Shown one piece after another: positions 25,964 through 35,980 of a stretch of 64,000 nt of DNA; positions within the stretch are counted from its first letter, which is position 1; the number at the start of each line of letters is the position of its first letter. The stretch is taken from contig NZ_CP060084.1 in the NCBI RefSeq assembly GCF_014211975.1, forward strand, positions 4,537,001 to 4,601,000. Direction: 5' to 3'. A program made the position numbers and the translations under genes. The DNA comes from Teredinibacter haidensis (lineage in GTDB: Bacteria > Pseudomonadota > Gammaproteobacteria > Pseudomonadales > Cellvibrionaceae). The notes under the pieces are model-generated. The model was not told where the DNA came from. It did no database searches and saw nothing but the letters and a program-made list of their open reading frames with translations.

Positions 25964-27073
25964 ATGCAATTTGAGCATATAGACGTTTTTCCTTGGAATC
26001 AGAACTTTGAAACAGGTATCAAGCAGATTGATGAGCAGCATCAAATACTGGTTGCGCTTATCAATACGCTAGCGAATAGCCTGGTTCATGAAGATCAGAT
26101 TGAAATGATAAGCGTTTTTGAAGAGCTTGCAGATTACGCGTCCTATCACTTCGAAACGGAAGAGAATATTTGGAAGGAGTCTTTCGTTAGTGACCCTTGG
26201 TTCGAGACGCATATGGCGAGCCACACCTCTTTTTTACCCCGGTTGATGAAACTACAGGAAGATAAGAGCGAATCTCCGCAGGTGATTATCGAAAAGGTTG
26301 TACGTTTCCTGATTCGCTGGCTGGCCTTGCATATTATCGATGATGATAAAAAAATGAGCTATGTGGTCGACGGTGTGAACAAAGGCTTAAGTTTGGAAGA
26401 GGCCAAGCTGCGATCCAGTAAAAAAATGGGTGGCGCTACTCGTGTTCTAATCGATACTGTGATCAATATGTATGACGATCTGTCCTTGTGCGCGATGGAA
26501 TTACTGCGCGAACGTCTCAAACGTAAAAACGCAGAACAGCAACTGCTTGAGGCGAAAAAGGGGTTTGATAAGCTATCGATAACGGATCAACTCACAGGCC
26601 TGTATAGTCGTGGCCATTTTAATGAAGTCTTTCAACGGGAATTTCGTCGGGCGAGAAGAAATTCGACGTATATAAGCCTCGTTTCGTTGGATATTGATTC
26701 TTTTAGAAACTTGAACGATGCTTATGGTCGTAAGCGGGGCGACGAAGTACTGAAAAGGGTTGGTGAAGCGATAGGTGGCGCTTGTTGTCGTTCAGATGAT
26801 TTTGCTTTCCGGGTAGGTGGCGAGGAGTTTATGATTTTGTCGGTGAACGCCAATCATGACGATACTTTCTCCTTTGCGGAAAAAGTTAGAACTACCATTT
26901 CCGATCTAAAAATCCCTAATGCGGGCAGCGCTGCGGACGATTTCTTGAGTGTGTCACTCGGTGTAACCGCAAAAATTCCCGGCGACACTGATTCCACTGA
27001 GACCTTTCTGGTGCTTGTGGAGAAAAATTTGCACCGAGCTAAGTCCGAAGGTCGAAACCGAATAAACGGGTAA
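25964..27073 (+). CDS. Bacteriohemerythrin-GGDEF diguanylate cyclase (copy 1)
   Basis: 369 residues. Residues 1-140 are a bacteriohemerythrin domain with the di-iron ligands in order: His in 'DEQHQ', His and Glu in 'YHFETEE', two His in 'THMASH', and His and Asp in 'LHIIDDD'. A helical linker leads to a GGDEF domain. Its signature is GGEEF ('FRVGGEEFMI'), an active form, and RSDD five residues before it is the inhibitory I-site. The expected role is oxygen- or redox-responsive synthesis of c-di-GMP in the cytoplasm. A GGGAG site precedes the ATG. A close paralog follows in tandem. Confidence 0.92.
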   Translation: MQFEHIDVFPWNQNFETGIKQIDEQHQILVALINTLANSLVHEDQIEMISVFEELADYASYHFETEENIWKESFVSDPWFETHMASHTSFLPRLMKLQEDKSESPQVIIEKVVRFLIRWLALHIIDDDKKMSYVVDGVNKGLSLEEAKLRSSKKMGGATRVLIDTVINMYDDLSLCAMELLRERLKRKNAEQQLLEAKKGFDKLSITDQLTGLYSRGHFNEVFQREFRRARRNSTYISLVSLDIDSFRNLNDAYGRKRGDEVLKRVGEAIGGACCRSDDFAFRVGGEEFMILSVNANHDDTFSFAEKVRTTISDLKIPNAGSAADDFLSVSLGVTAKIPGDTDSTETFLVLVEKNLHRAKSEGRNRING

Positions 27074-27226
27074 AATTTAGGGAATCTCTGATCAAGTTCA
27101 AATAAGTTTTGGTGTCCCGTTTAAACAGGACTGCTGTGCGTTGAGTGTCGCCAGCACAATAGTCGCGAAAAACAGCTAGAATAAATGAATAATGAAACCT
27201 GCATTCCCGGTGTATGGAGGTGTGAA

Positions 27227-27253
27227 ATGGATATGGTGAACGATGGAGCTTGA
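27227..27253 (+). promoter_or_regulatory. Upstream mini-ORF overlapping GGDEF start
   Basis: An 8-codon ORF (MDMVNDGA) begins at 27227 with a strong GGAGG site six bases before it (27216-27220), and its TGA overlaps the first codons of the diguanylate cyclase, whose own ATG at 27243 has only a weak ribosome site. This arrangement suggests translational coupling or a leader peptide. Its translation is not shown by the sequence alone. Confidence 0.4.
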
Positions 27254-28364
27254 GCATATAGAAGTTTTCCCCTGGAGCAGTAATCTAGAAATGGGGATTC
27301 CGCATCTCGATGAACAACATAAAACTTTGGTTGTGTTGCTGAACAGGTTGGCGGATACGCTTGTGCGTGAGGATAAGCTGGAAATTGAGTCGGTTTTCGA
27401 AGATCTAGCGGCTTACGCCGCCTATCACTTCAAAGATGAAGAAAAGGTTTGGAGTGAATACTTGGACGGTGATGAGTGGTGTGAATCTCACTTGTACAGC
27501 CATCAATCTTTCCTACCTAGGGTGAGAGAGATAAAGGAACAGGGTGAACACAAGCCTTTTCGTGAAGTAATAGAGGACGTTGTACGTTTCCTTATTCGCT
27601 GGCTTGCCATTCATATTCTCGATGACGACCGGAAGCTGGCTTTAGTGGTGAAAGGGATTCAGCAAGGGTTGGATATAGAGGCCGCTAAGCAACAAGCGGA
27701 GGAAAAGATGGAGGATTCCATCAATGTGTTCACGGATACGGTCTTGGGCGTGTGCAACAGCCTGTCCAGTAGAGCGCTTGAGCTTATGCGCGAAAGGTTA
27801 CGGCGGCAGGAAGTTGAAAATGAATTGAAACAGGCGAATGCCGAACTGGAAAAACTCACGATTACCGATCAATTAACGGGGCTGCATAATCGACGTCATT
27901 TCGACGAGGTTTTACGTTTGGAGCTTCAGCGCGGAAGGCGAAATGCCAGCAGTGTTAGCTTGATCGCCGTGGATATCGATTTCTTTAAAAAATTGAATGA
28001 TCGTTACGGGCATTCTTCTGGAGATGAGGCCTTAAAAAAAGTGGCCGATATGGTCGGGAAAGCGTGCCGTCGATCTGGCGATTTTTGTTTTCGGGTAGGG
28101 GGTGAAGAGTTTTACATCGTATCCTCGAGTCTAGCGCCTGAGGATGCATTAGCGTTTGCAGAAAACGTTCGGTTATCGGTTGAAGCACTAAAAATACCCA
28201 ATGAGAGGAGTGATGTGAGTAATTATGTCACTATCTCTATTGGCGTTTTGACCAAAATACCGACTAAAGAGGATACCAAAGATGCTTACCTGATTAGTGT
28301 CGATAGAAATTTGTATAAAGCAAAAGGCGATGGTCGAAATTGCGTTGTCAGTACAATCACCTAG
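27243..28364 (+). CDS. Bacteriohemerythrin-GGDEF diguanylate cyclase (copy 2)
   Basis: 373 residues, paralogous end to end with the gene at 25964. The iron ligands are kept ('DEQHK', 'YHFKDEE', 'SHLYSH', 'IHILDDD'). The cyclase signature GGEEF ('FRVGGEEFYI') and an I-site RSGD are intact, so both copies look catalytically competent and product-inhibited. I chose the ATG at 27243 because it aligns with the start of copy 1; the good ribosome site upstream serves a short overlapping ORF. It converges with pbpC, four bases apart. Confidence 0.9.
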   Translation: MELEHIEVFPWSSNLEMGIPHLDEQHKTLVVLLNRLADTLVREDKLEIESVFEDLAAYAAYHFKDEEKVWSEYLDGDEWCESHLYSHQSFLPRVREIKEQGEHKPFREVIEDVVRFLIRWLAIHILDDDRKLALVVKGIQQGLDIEAAKQQAEEKMEDSINVFTDTVLGVCNSLSSRALELMRERLRRQEVENELKQANAELEKLTITDQLTGLHNRRHFDEVLRLELQRGRRNASSVSLIAVDIDFFKKLNDRYGHSSGDEALKKVADMVGKACRRSGDFCFRVGGEEFYIVSSSLAPEDALAFAENVRLSVEALKIPNERSDVSNYVTISIGVLTKIPTKEDTKDAYLISVDRNLYKAKGDGRNCVVSTIT

Positions 28365-28368
28365 TCGT

Positions 28369-30711
28369 TTAGCGAACCTCCACTCTAACTTTATCCACAT
28401 TTCCCCTGCTATCACTTACCACAATCTGGTACTCCCCAGCTTTGTCTATAATCGCCGTTCCGGCGGCTGAGGCGTGCGACTGGTGGTGAAAGTGGCCGTT
28501 AATATACCAACTGTGAATACCTTCCCCGCCACTGGCCTGTAGTGGAATAGCCAGCGCCCGATTAAGGTTTACGGGTGCCTGAAAAATACTGCCTGTTTCC
28601 AGACGACCAATTTTTATATCTACACCACTATCAACTGCTTGAGGGCATTCGGGAGAAAGAGGAGGTAGCTGCCGTCGCTGTCGATAGGCGGGCTTAATCC
28701 AGGGCTCCAATGACAACGGCCAGAGCGCGACGCTTTGCTGTTGGATGTTTTCGTTGCTACAACCACTGTGTACGCGATCCCCTGTTTTTGTGTCGGTACT
28801 GTAGAGTAGTGGGTTTTTTCTAAAGGGTTGTAGTTTGTCTGGCCAAGTAGGGGGCACGGTATCGTTTATTATCCAGGCGAGGTGGGTTGCATGACAATGT
28901 TTGAGCTCCTGCTCGTTCTTTAAGGTTCCCAGCGGCCAGCAAATTTCTTGCTGCTTAATCTTTTGAGGTTTTGCTATAGGTTGACGTGAATTTTCTAAAT
29001 GATCGGCAATCGCGTGCAATAGTGGCCCTGCGTGTGATCGACCACTAGCGCCCGGGCTGGGAGTGCCGTCTGGTCGGCCAACCCATACACCGATGGTGTA
29101 ATTGCGATCTAAGCCAATGGCCCAGGAGTCGCGAAAACCGTAGCTTGTACCCGTTTTCCAGGCAAGTTTATCGCGGCTCGCCAGCGCCGATATACGGTGA
29201 ATGGCATCGGGCCTGTCGACGCCACTTAAAATGTGTTGTGTGGTCCATGCCGCCTGTTCACTAAAGAAAAATCTTTCTTGCTCGGGCAGAGATTTTTTTA
29301 AGTATTTGAGTGGGCGGGTTCGCCCCTTGTTGGCGAAGGCGCTGTAACCTATAACAAGATCCTCAAGCGTAATACCAACGCCGCCAAGAATTACCGCGAG
29401 GTTACCATTTTTATCCGTAGAAATTAATTGAAGGCCAGCATTCTGTAAACGCGCAGAAAAATTGGCGGGCCCAAATTTTTCCATCAGTGATACGGCTGGA
29501 ATATTTAGAGATCGTTGTAGTGCCTCGGCGACACTTACCGGGCCGGAAAAGCCGCCGCTGAAATTTCCCGGTCGGTAGTCATGCCAGTTCTGTGGTGTAT
29601 CGTTGAGCAGGGAATGTGAGTGAATAAATCCCTTGTCCATCGCCATGGCATATAAAAAGGGCTTAAGAGTGCTGCCGGGTGAGCGTATGGCTTGCACCAT
29701 GTCCACGTGGCCAAAGCGTGTGGGGTTGCCGAAGTCTGCGGTTCCAATGTAGGCGAGCACGCTGTTGTCGGTATTATCCAGTACCAGTGCCGCGGCGGAT
29801 GTTTTTTCCGCTTGGCCTTCCACGTAATAGTGCAGGTAGTCTTCCAGCGCTCTTTGTAGTTCGCCATCCACGGTGGTTTGAATGGTGTGGGTAATCCCTT
29901 GTTGTTGAGTGATAAGCCTGCGTGATAAAAGCGGTGCATATTGTGGTGGCGCATGGCGATAGGCTATCACCGGTTCCAGTTTCGCGCTGTCGACTTCATC
30001 TGTACTCCACTTGCCGAAGGCGTTTAAACGGTCGAGGACTTTATCTCTCGCGTTTTGCGCCGCCTGTGGGTGAAGGTCCGGGCGGAAGCGCGTGGGGGAT
30101 TGAGGTAGTACGGCAAGCAGTGCGGCTTCTGCGCGTGTAAGTTCTGAAGCCGGTTTGTTTAGGTAGGTAAAACTCGCCGCCTGCACGCCTTCGACGGTTC
30201 CTCCGAAAGGGGCAATATTGCAATAGAGCGTAAGAATCTGCTTTTTACTTAAATGCCATTCCAATTGCAGTGTGCGCAATATTTGATACAACTTGCCGGA
30301 AATGCTACGCGAATGCGGATGCAGTAGCCTTGCGACCTGCATAGATAATGTTGATCCTCCGGAAATAATGGTTTTGTGGCGTATATTGCTGATGGTTGCT
30401 CGGGCCAAGGCGAGAGGATCGATGCCGGGATGTTGCCAGAATCGTCGATCTTCATAATTCAACAGCGCTTCGAGATAGAGAGGAGAGATGTCTTCCAGTG
30501 TGATCGCGTAACGCCAAACGCCTTTACTATCGGGAAATGCTCTAAGGGGGCGCCCGTCTTTATCGACAACAACACGCGTAAATAAATCGTCGGGGCTTGG
30601 TAGCTTTAAAGGGAATAGAAAATCGAGCAAGATTGTTGAACATAGTAGCGCGGTAATCACCATCGCTGCTGTGATTACCCGGGAGTATTTTTTTGCGTAG
30701 CGGTGTAGCAT
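28369..30711 (-). CDS. pbpC: Penicillin-binding protein 1C
   Basis: 780 residues. One N-terminal membrane helix, then a GT51 transglycosylase domain ('EDRRFWQHPGIDPLALARA', 'GGSTLSMQVARLL', 'APFGGTVEGVQAAS') and a transpeptidase domain with the SxxK motif in 'SPGSTLKPF', an SLN ('QRSLNIP') and 'KTGTSYGF'. The tail is a BiPBP_C-type domain found in PBP1C. The enzyme polymerises and may cross-link peptidoglycan at the inner membrane. As in many proteobacteria the gene lies next to a large alpha-2-macroglobulin gene, here upstream on the same strand with a gap of about 130 bases. Confidence 0.95.
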   Translation of the reverse strand: MLHRYAKKYSRVITAAMVITALLCSTILLDFLFPLKLPSPDDLFTRVVVDKDGRPLRAFPDSKGVWRYAITLEDISPLYLEALLNYEDRRFWQHPGIDPLALARATISNIRHKTIISGGSTLSMQVARLLHPHSRSISGKLYQILRTLQLEWHLSKKQILTLYCNIAPFGGTVEGVQAASFTYLNKPASELTRAEAALLAVLPQSPTRFRPDLHPQAAQNARDKVLDRLNAFGKWSTDEVDSAKLEPVIAYRHAPPQYAPLLSRRLITQQQGITHTIQTTVDGELQRALEDYLHYYVEGQAEKTSAAALVLDNTDNSVLAYIGTADFGNPTRFGHVDMVQAIRSPGSTLKPFLYAMAMDKGFIHSHSLLNDTPQNWHDYRPGNFSGGFSGPVSVAEALQRSLNIPAVSLMEKFGPANFSARLQNAGLQLISTDKNGNLAVILGGVGITLEDLVIGYSAFANKGRTRPLKYLKKSLPEQERFFFSEQAAWTTQHILSGVDRPDAIHRISALASRDKLAWKTGTSYGFRDSWAIGLDRNYTIGVWVGRPDGTPSPGASGRSHAGPLLHAIADHLENSRQPIAKPQKIKQQEICWPLGTLKNEQELKHCHATHLAWIINDTVPPTWPDKLQPFRKNPLLYSTDTKTGDRVHSGCSNENIQQQSVALWPLSLEPWIKPAYRQRRQLPPLSPECPQAVDSGVDIKIGRLETGSIFQAPVNLNRALAIPLQASGGEGIHSWYINGHFHHQSHASAAGTAIIDKAGEYQIVVSDSRGNVDKVRVEVR

Positions 30712-30841
30712 TGGATATAACTTAACGCTCGTATATAGGCTGACAGCGATGTTCGTGTTTTCGCACTCAATGTTTAGTCGCTAATGTGCGGGTTAATTAT
30801 CGAACATCGTGCCAGCTGTGGTTTCGGGTATAGTTTTGGGT

Positions 30842-33800
30842 TTATTCCGCCACAATGGTCATACTTTCCAGTGAGTTTCCTATTGCGCGAATCTCCGGTC
30901 GGTACATATCCTCAATGATGGGTGGTGGCACAATGTATGTGCCGGGTGTAACCGCGCGCGCCATAAAAAAGATATGACTGGTACGGTAGTTGTGTTGGGT
31001 CAATGCGGCTACGAATCTATCGTCGCGGTATTCGCGGGTCTTAAATTCCGTTTCCTCTTCGAGTTTCGATACTGTCTGCCCGTCAATAATAAAATTATCC
31101 ATTGGGGTAGCGTTATCAAGGTTTTGATTTTCTAATTCAAGCCCTGCAGGTAGCAGGTTAACTACCAGTGCATCGGGCACACGCCTGTTCGAGGTAACGA
31201 TCAAATGCCCGAGTAAAAGGTCACCCGCTTTTACAGTGCTAGGCGTTATCGCCTCTCCCTTGCTGTTGTACCAGCGGCGCTCGATATCAATGTCGTGGCT
31301 TTGCGGCTTTGGGGCCACCTTGCTATAGCCATTTATTAAGGTACTGAGGTAAAGCGGCTTATCGTGTTGCGAGTGAAGACTAAAGCCTTGTTGAATGTGT
31401 TCTGCACTTAAGTTGCGGGACCAGGCTTGGGTTTGGTGCAGCGTTTCCGGTGATTCTCCGGTCAGTTGCCATTGAGCCTTCCAGGGTGTTTGCAGGTTTT
31501 GTTCCAGTGCGATACCAGCCATAAATAGGGATATTCGCTCTTGTGTACTTAGCCATTGTCGTGATCGAACGGACTGTTGCAATTGAATGGCAAGTTCCAG
31601 AGTGGCATCGGATTGATACTTGTTTTCTATTAAGAGATAAATACTCATACCGAGATCACGAATATTGCTGCCATAGTCGCCCCAGTAACGGTACTCCTCA
31701 TCAAAATTATCGAGAGCTCTTTCTAGAGCCTGATTACCGCTTTGTTTATCACCCATTTTCAACAATGCCAAGCCGAGCTGAATTTGTGAAAAGCCCGAGT
31801 TGGCATCGTCAAAATCGCGAGTATAGAGATTGCGTAGTGCACCCAGCGGCGCTCGATTTAATTGGCTGAGTACGTAACCTGCATAGGCACGCGTGGCAAA
31901 GGCGTAGTGCTCTGGTGAATGGGACCAGCGCTGGTGAATGAAAGTACGGGAACTGTGTAAATACTGGTTGAGCCTATCCAATGCTTTTTTCAGAGGTTTG
32001 CTCGGTACATCCATGCCCATCTGTTTAGCGTTTAATAAAAAATCGGTTGCGTATACCGTTAGCCAATGTTCCTCTGGTGAATCTTTACTCCATAAACCGA
32101 AAGAACCGTTACTGCGCTGGAAGCTCAATATGCGGTCGATACCTTTTTGAATCATATCTCGCCGCGAGGCTTCTGCAATGGGGTTTAAATTGAATCGTGT
32201 CTGATTCTCCGGAGTAGCGAAGGTTAGTGGCCAAGCGCGACTAGAGGTTTGCTCAAGGCAGCCATAGGGGTAGGCCAGAAGATTGTTTAACTGATCATTA
32301 ATATGCAAATTTATGGCCGGCGAGAGTGTCGCGCTGGCTTGTAGGGTACCGGGTAAGGCGTCGGCGAGTAGAGATGGAGAAATATCGAAGGGTTCTCCGG
32401 GTTTTAAAATACGGTGAATACTTTGGGTAATCGCCGGGTAAGCGGGTCTTGTGCCCAATTTCCAACTGCGGGAAAAATTTTCGATATCGTCACCGCTGAT
32501 TTCGGCCCGAATGGTGGCCAGACCTTCATGCCCTACGGCGTGAACGTCGTAATGAAACGTTGTTTTCTCCTTTGGTTTAAGTGTAATGGCGCGATCGCTT
32601 GAAGCTAAGTCTAGCGGCCATTCGCTACTTAGATTAACCGTCAGGGCTTGGGGTTCTTCTGTTAGGTTTTGTACATCCAGGGCAATACTGCTGTGATCAC
32701 CTGCGGCTAAAAATCGCGGCATAGCAATTTCTGCCACAATGGGGGCGGCCACAGTGACTTCTCTGTCACCGCTCCCGTAAGCATTGTCATTAAAGGCCAG
32801 CGCCATTAATTTCAGCCGCCCGTTAAAGTCGGGAATGTCGAGTTTAACTTCGGCTTTACCGTTGCTATCAAACTTCACCGGCCCGCGAAACAACGAGATT
32901 ATTTGTACTTCACTTTGCGGATTCTTCCCTCCGCGAACCAGATCGGCATCGCCGCCGAAGCGGTACTGGGCGACGTTAGATTGATTCGCTTCAATAACAT
33001 CGGCATAGATATCTTTTGAATCCACGCTGTAGCGGCGTTTACCGAAAAAAAACTCGAAGGGGTCGGGTGTTTTGAAGTCGGTAATATTGAGAACACCAAC
33101 ATCCACCGCTGCAAGTGTTACGTGGGTGTTCGTTTGCGTAAGCCTGTCGAGTGTGAGGGTCGCTGTAAGTGTGGATTCGGGCAGTAATTTTTCTGGGCTA
33201 TCGATATCGAGTGTCAATTTTCGCGCTTCGCGATCCAAAGGCAAATGAATTAACCCCAATGCACGCTTGGGTGTGGTTTTGACTTTTTTCTCAATTGGTT
33301 GAAGCAGTAACGCCGAGATATACAGGTTGTGGCTGTCCCAGTTTTTATTGATGGGGATGTCAACAATAGTACCTTCCGTACTCACGGAGATTTTCTTGCT
33401 CCATAGTGGTATATCGGATTCCACCAAAATTAATACCTGACCATCGGCGGGAGGTAAAATTTTAAGTTGGGCGACGACGTCGCTTTTATAGGCATTTTTG
33501 TCTAATGCAAGGTTGATTTTATCGGGCCTTGCGGCTGCGGCTGCGGCAGTTTTCGCATTTTTCCAGTCATAGTACCAATCGCGACCAGCGAAAAATCGAA
33601 CGCTCGTTAGCGTATTGCCATCACTGTTTCGGGCTTCGAGCCGGTAGCGTCCCCATTCAACAGGATAAGAAATGGTTTGCGCCTGTTTTTCATCAAGAGA
33701 AAGGGTTTCGCTAACAACGGCAAACTCTTTTTCCGTGTAGTTCCAGTGCCAGCCGCGGTGCTGGTTATATTCCCAAAAATACTGGCGATCTTCACGGATA

Positions 33801-35830
33801 AGCTTTACGTCCACGTTACTTACGGCTTTTAATTCGCCTGTGCTGCTTGCGTTAATTAAATCAAATTTTGCGTGGCTGCCGGGTTTGGGGTTTTTATTGC
33901 CAAAGTGTGGACGTATGCCGATCAGATGTTTTTCCGGCCAAATCAAGATGGGGTGTGCTCGGGTAATGGGACGACCACCGGATTCGAATAAATTGGCGAT
34001 TAGGTTTACTTTTAGGGGCGAGACGGTTTTTTTCCATGAAGAGGGTATTTTGAGCGTGGTCTGACCATTTTTGTCGAGCAAGATATCGTCGAGTTTTTGC
34101 TGTTTTGAAAAGCTGCTATCGTTAAGGTTACCAAAGCTGAAGCCTTTGAACATTTCCAATGGTTCACGCCAGTGAGAAACCTGTACCATGCTACCAAGCT
34201 TATTTCCCGCAGCGGGCGCGCCGTAAAGGTATTCACCCAGTATTGGCAATTCAATGTTGGCAAGCTTGTTTGTTATCACGCTGCGCTCGTCACCATTAGC
34301 TAGTGTGAGCTTCATCCGCTCCGGCAGGAACTCTTCCACATTGAAGCTGTAACTCACTGGCTTCTCCATAATGCCGGAGACAACCAATTGCCATCTTCCT
34401 GTAGGTGCGGTGGAGGGTATTGCCCAGTTGTATTCGAAATAGCCTTGCTTATCCGGTTGCCACTTAAAGCTTTTTACATTGCTGCCAGCGGGGTTGCGGA
34501 TATCGGCGCTCAGTACTGCAGTTTGCGCCAACCTGCCATCGTGATCGCGTAACAGGCCGCTAAATTGAGCGGCTTCCCCTGGGCGGTAGAGGTCGCGTGG
34601 GCTGTAAATAAATAGTTCGTTAGGTAGTTGTGGCCGGGAGCCTAAATCGAATTCGGACAGGTCTAGAGCCGGCTGCTGGAGGTTCAGCAGCGTGTATTGT
34701 TTGTTTGTTTTTGCAATCAGCAAGCGCGCGTTAGGAAAGTGCCCGCTAAAACTAGCGAGACCTTTTTGGGTGGTTGTATTGTTGGCGATTACTTGGTTTT
34801 GATTATCGATTAGTTGTAGTTCAATATCGCGCAAAGGTTTGCCGGTTGCCAGGGACGCTGCGTGGACATCCATCTGGTTTTTATACTGGCGAATATGCAG
34901 GCCAATATCAGTAATGGAGAACCAGGTAATTTCTTTTTCTTCATAGTTTCCCGCCTGGCGCATTATCGCGAGATATAATCCAGGTTTTTGTAATTGTTCG
35001 AACTGCTGAATATCGAGATTGCGTTTGACGCGGGTATTTTTCGGTGGGTTGAGGTGGAAGCGCGCACTGTAGATCAGTTCGCCAAAAGAGGACATACGCT
35101 CAGCGTACCAGCCCTTGCGACCGTAGTGTTTGGCGTGATCGGTAAAATCACTGATGTGCTTATCTTTTATACGAAAGAAATCCACATCAATTTCTGCAAT
35201 ATTAACACTAACGACGGGCAGTCCCGAAGTGTAGCCTAAGGGCAGAATTGCACCATCGGAATCGAAGTTAACACTGGGTTTAAGTGCGCGGGTGCTAATC
35301 ATTTCGCTGCGGCTGTAAAACAGTTCGCTTTTGTTCTGTGCGGGTAGGCCAGGGTTTATGGTTACCTTGTAAGAACGTTGTGGCTCGGTATTAAGAAACC
35401 ACACCTTGCGGGTGTCTTTACCAACAATCCAGCTGCCGTCTACCGGGCTACCGTTGCCTTGGTGAATAACAAAATAGCTTTGAATGTCATTACTCGTATC
35501 GACGGCTGTATTAAAGGTAACCGCAATGGCATTTTTCCCTTCGCGGTTGCTTTCGGATATATCCAGAACTTGTATGGGGATCTGGTTGCCTATATTGGCA
35601 GATAAATCATCTTCCTGATCGGAGAGTTCTTCGTCCGCGACGGCCGTTTCCGGAGCGCCAGCGGTGCCTTCGGAGGAAGCTTCTTTGGTTCGAGGTAGTG
35701 ACGGTAATACCGCTGGTTCTACCGTGGGAGTTGGTATTGATACCCGTGCTTGGTCGGGCTCTTGTGGTGCATCGTTACATGCGGAAAGCAGCAGCGTTAT
35801 AAGTAGGCACGGAAGCAGGCGTAAGTTCAT
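30842..35830 (-). CDS. yfhM: Bacterial alpha-2-macroglobulin (YfhM type), lipoprotein
   Basis: 1662 residues from the ATG at 35830, chosen because it begins a lipoprotein signal peptide (LLITLLLSAC). An upstream in-frame start at 35893 would hide that signal. After a spacer rich in Pro/Glu, macroglobulin-like beta-sandwich domains follow, then a bait-region-like stretch. The thioester motif CLEQ is intact in 'YPYGCLEQTSSR', followed by an alpha-helical toroid of the complement type. Such proteins trap proteases in the periplasm and are partnered with PBP1C, which could repair peptidoglycan after attack. The role is inferred from the family. Confidence 0.93.
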   Translation of the reverse strand: MNLRLLPCLLITLLLSACNDAPQEPDQARVSIPTPTVEPAVLPSLPRTKEASSEGTAGAPETAVADEELSDQEDDLSANIGNQIPIQVLDISESNREGKNAIAVTFNTAVDTSNDIQSYFVIHQGNGSPVDGSWIVGKDTRKVWFLNTEPQRSYKVTINPGLPAQNKSELFYSRSEMISTRALKPSVNFDSDGAILPLGYTSGLPVVSVNIAEIDVDFFRIKDKHISDFTDHAKHYGRKGWYAERMSSFGELIYSARFHLNPPKNTRVKRNLDIQQFEQLQKPGLYLAIMRQAGNYEEKEITWFSITDIGLHIRQYKNQMDVHAASLATGKPLRDIELQLIDNQNQVIANNTTTQKGLASFSGHFPNARLLIAKTNKQYTLLNLQQPALDLSEFDLGSRPQLPNELFIYSPRDLYRPGEAAQFSGLLRDHDGRLAQTAVLSADIRNPAGSNVKSFKWQPDKQGYFEYNWAIPSTAPTGRWQLVVSGIMEKPVSYSFNVEEFLPERMKLTLANGDERSVITNKLANIELPILGEYLYGAPAAGNKLGSMVQVSHWREPLEMFKGFSFGNLNDSSFSKQQKLDDILLDKNGQTTLKIPSSWKKTVSPLKVNLIANLFESGGRPITRAHPILIWPEKHLIGIRPHFGNKNPKPGSHAKFDLINASSTGELKAVSNVDVKLIREDRQYFWEYNQHRGWHWNYTEKEFAVVSETLSLDEKQAQTISYPVEWGRYRLEARNSDGNTLTSVRFFAGRDWYYDWKNAKTAAAAAARPDKINLALDKNAYKSDVVAQLKILPPADGQVLILVESDIPLWSKKISVSTEGTIVDIPINKNWDSHNLYISALLLQPIEKKVKTTPKRALGLIHLPLDREARKLTLDIDSPEKLLPESTLTATLTLDRLTQTNTHVTLAAVDVGVLNITDFKTPDPFEFFFGKRRYSVDSKDIYADVIEANQSNVAQYRFGGDADLVRGGKNPQSEVQIISLFRGPVKFDSNGKAEVKLDIPDFNGRLKLMALAFNDNAYGSGDREVTVAAPIVAEIAMPRFLAAGDHSSIALDVQNLTEEPQALTVNLSSEWPLDLASSDRAITLKPKEKTTFHYDVHAVGHEGLATIRAEISGDDIENFSRSWKLGTRPAYPAITQSIHRILKPGEPFDISPSLLADALPGTLQASATLSPAINLHINDQLNNLLAYPYGCLEQTSSRAWPLTFATPENQTRFNLNPIAEASRRDMIQKGIDRILSFQRSNGSFGLWSKDSPEEHWLTVYATDFLLNAKQMGMDVPSKPLKKALDRLNQYLHSSRTFIHQRWSHSPEHYAFATRAYAGYVLSQLNRAPLGALRNLYTRDFDDANSGFSQIQLGLALLKMGDKQSGNQALERALDNFDEEYRYWGDYGSNIRDLGMSIYLLIENKYQSDATLELAIQLQQSVRSRQWLSTQERISLFMAGIALEQNLQTPWKAQWQLTGESPETLHQTQAWSRNLSAEHIQQGFSLHSQHDKPLYLSTLINGYSKVAPKPQSHDIDIERRWYNSKGEAITPSTVKAGDLLLGHLIVTSNRRVPDALVVNLLPAGLELENQNLDNATPMDNFIIDGQTVSKLEEETEFKTREYRDDRFVAALTQHNYRTSHIFFMARAVTPGTYIVPPPIIEDMYRPEIRAIGNSLESMTIVAE

Positions 35831-35980
35831 ATCGGATTCCCTCGAATGTTGTTCTTTAAATCCTACCTGGATGATGTGGCGTAACCTTGTCACAATTGTG
35901 ATGAATTGTGGAGATTCTTCTGAGTAAAACGCTACGATAATATGATCGGGGATGATCGAAATTAATTATGGAGAGATTGA

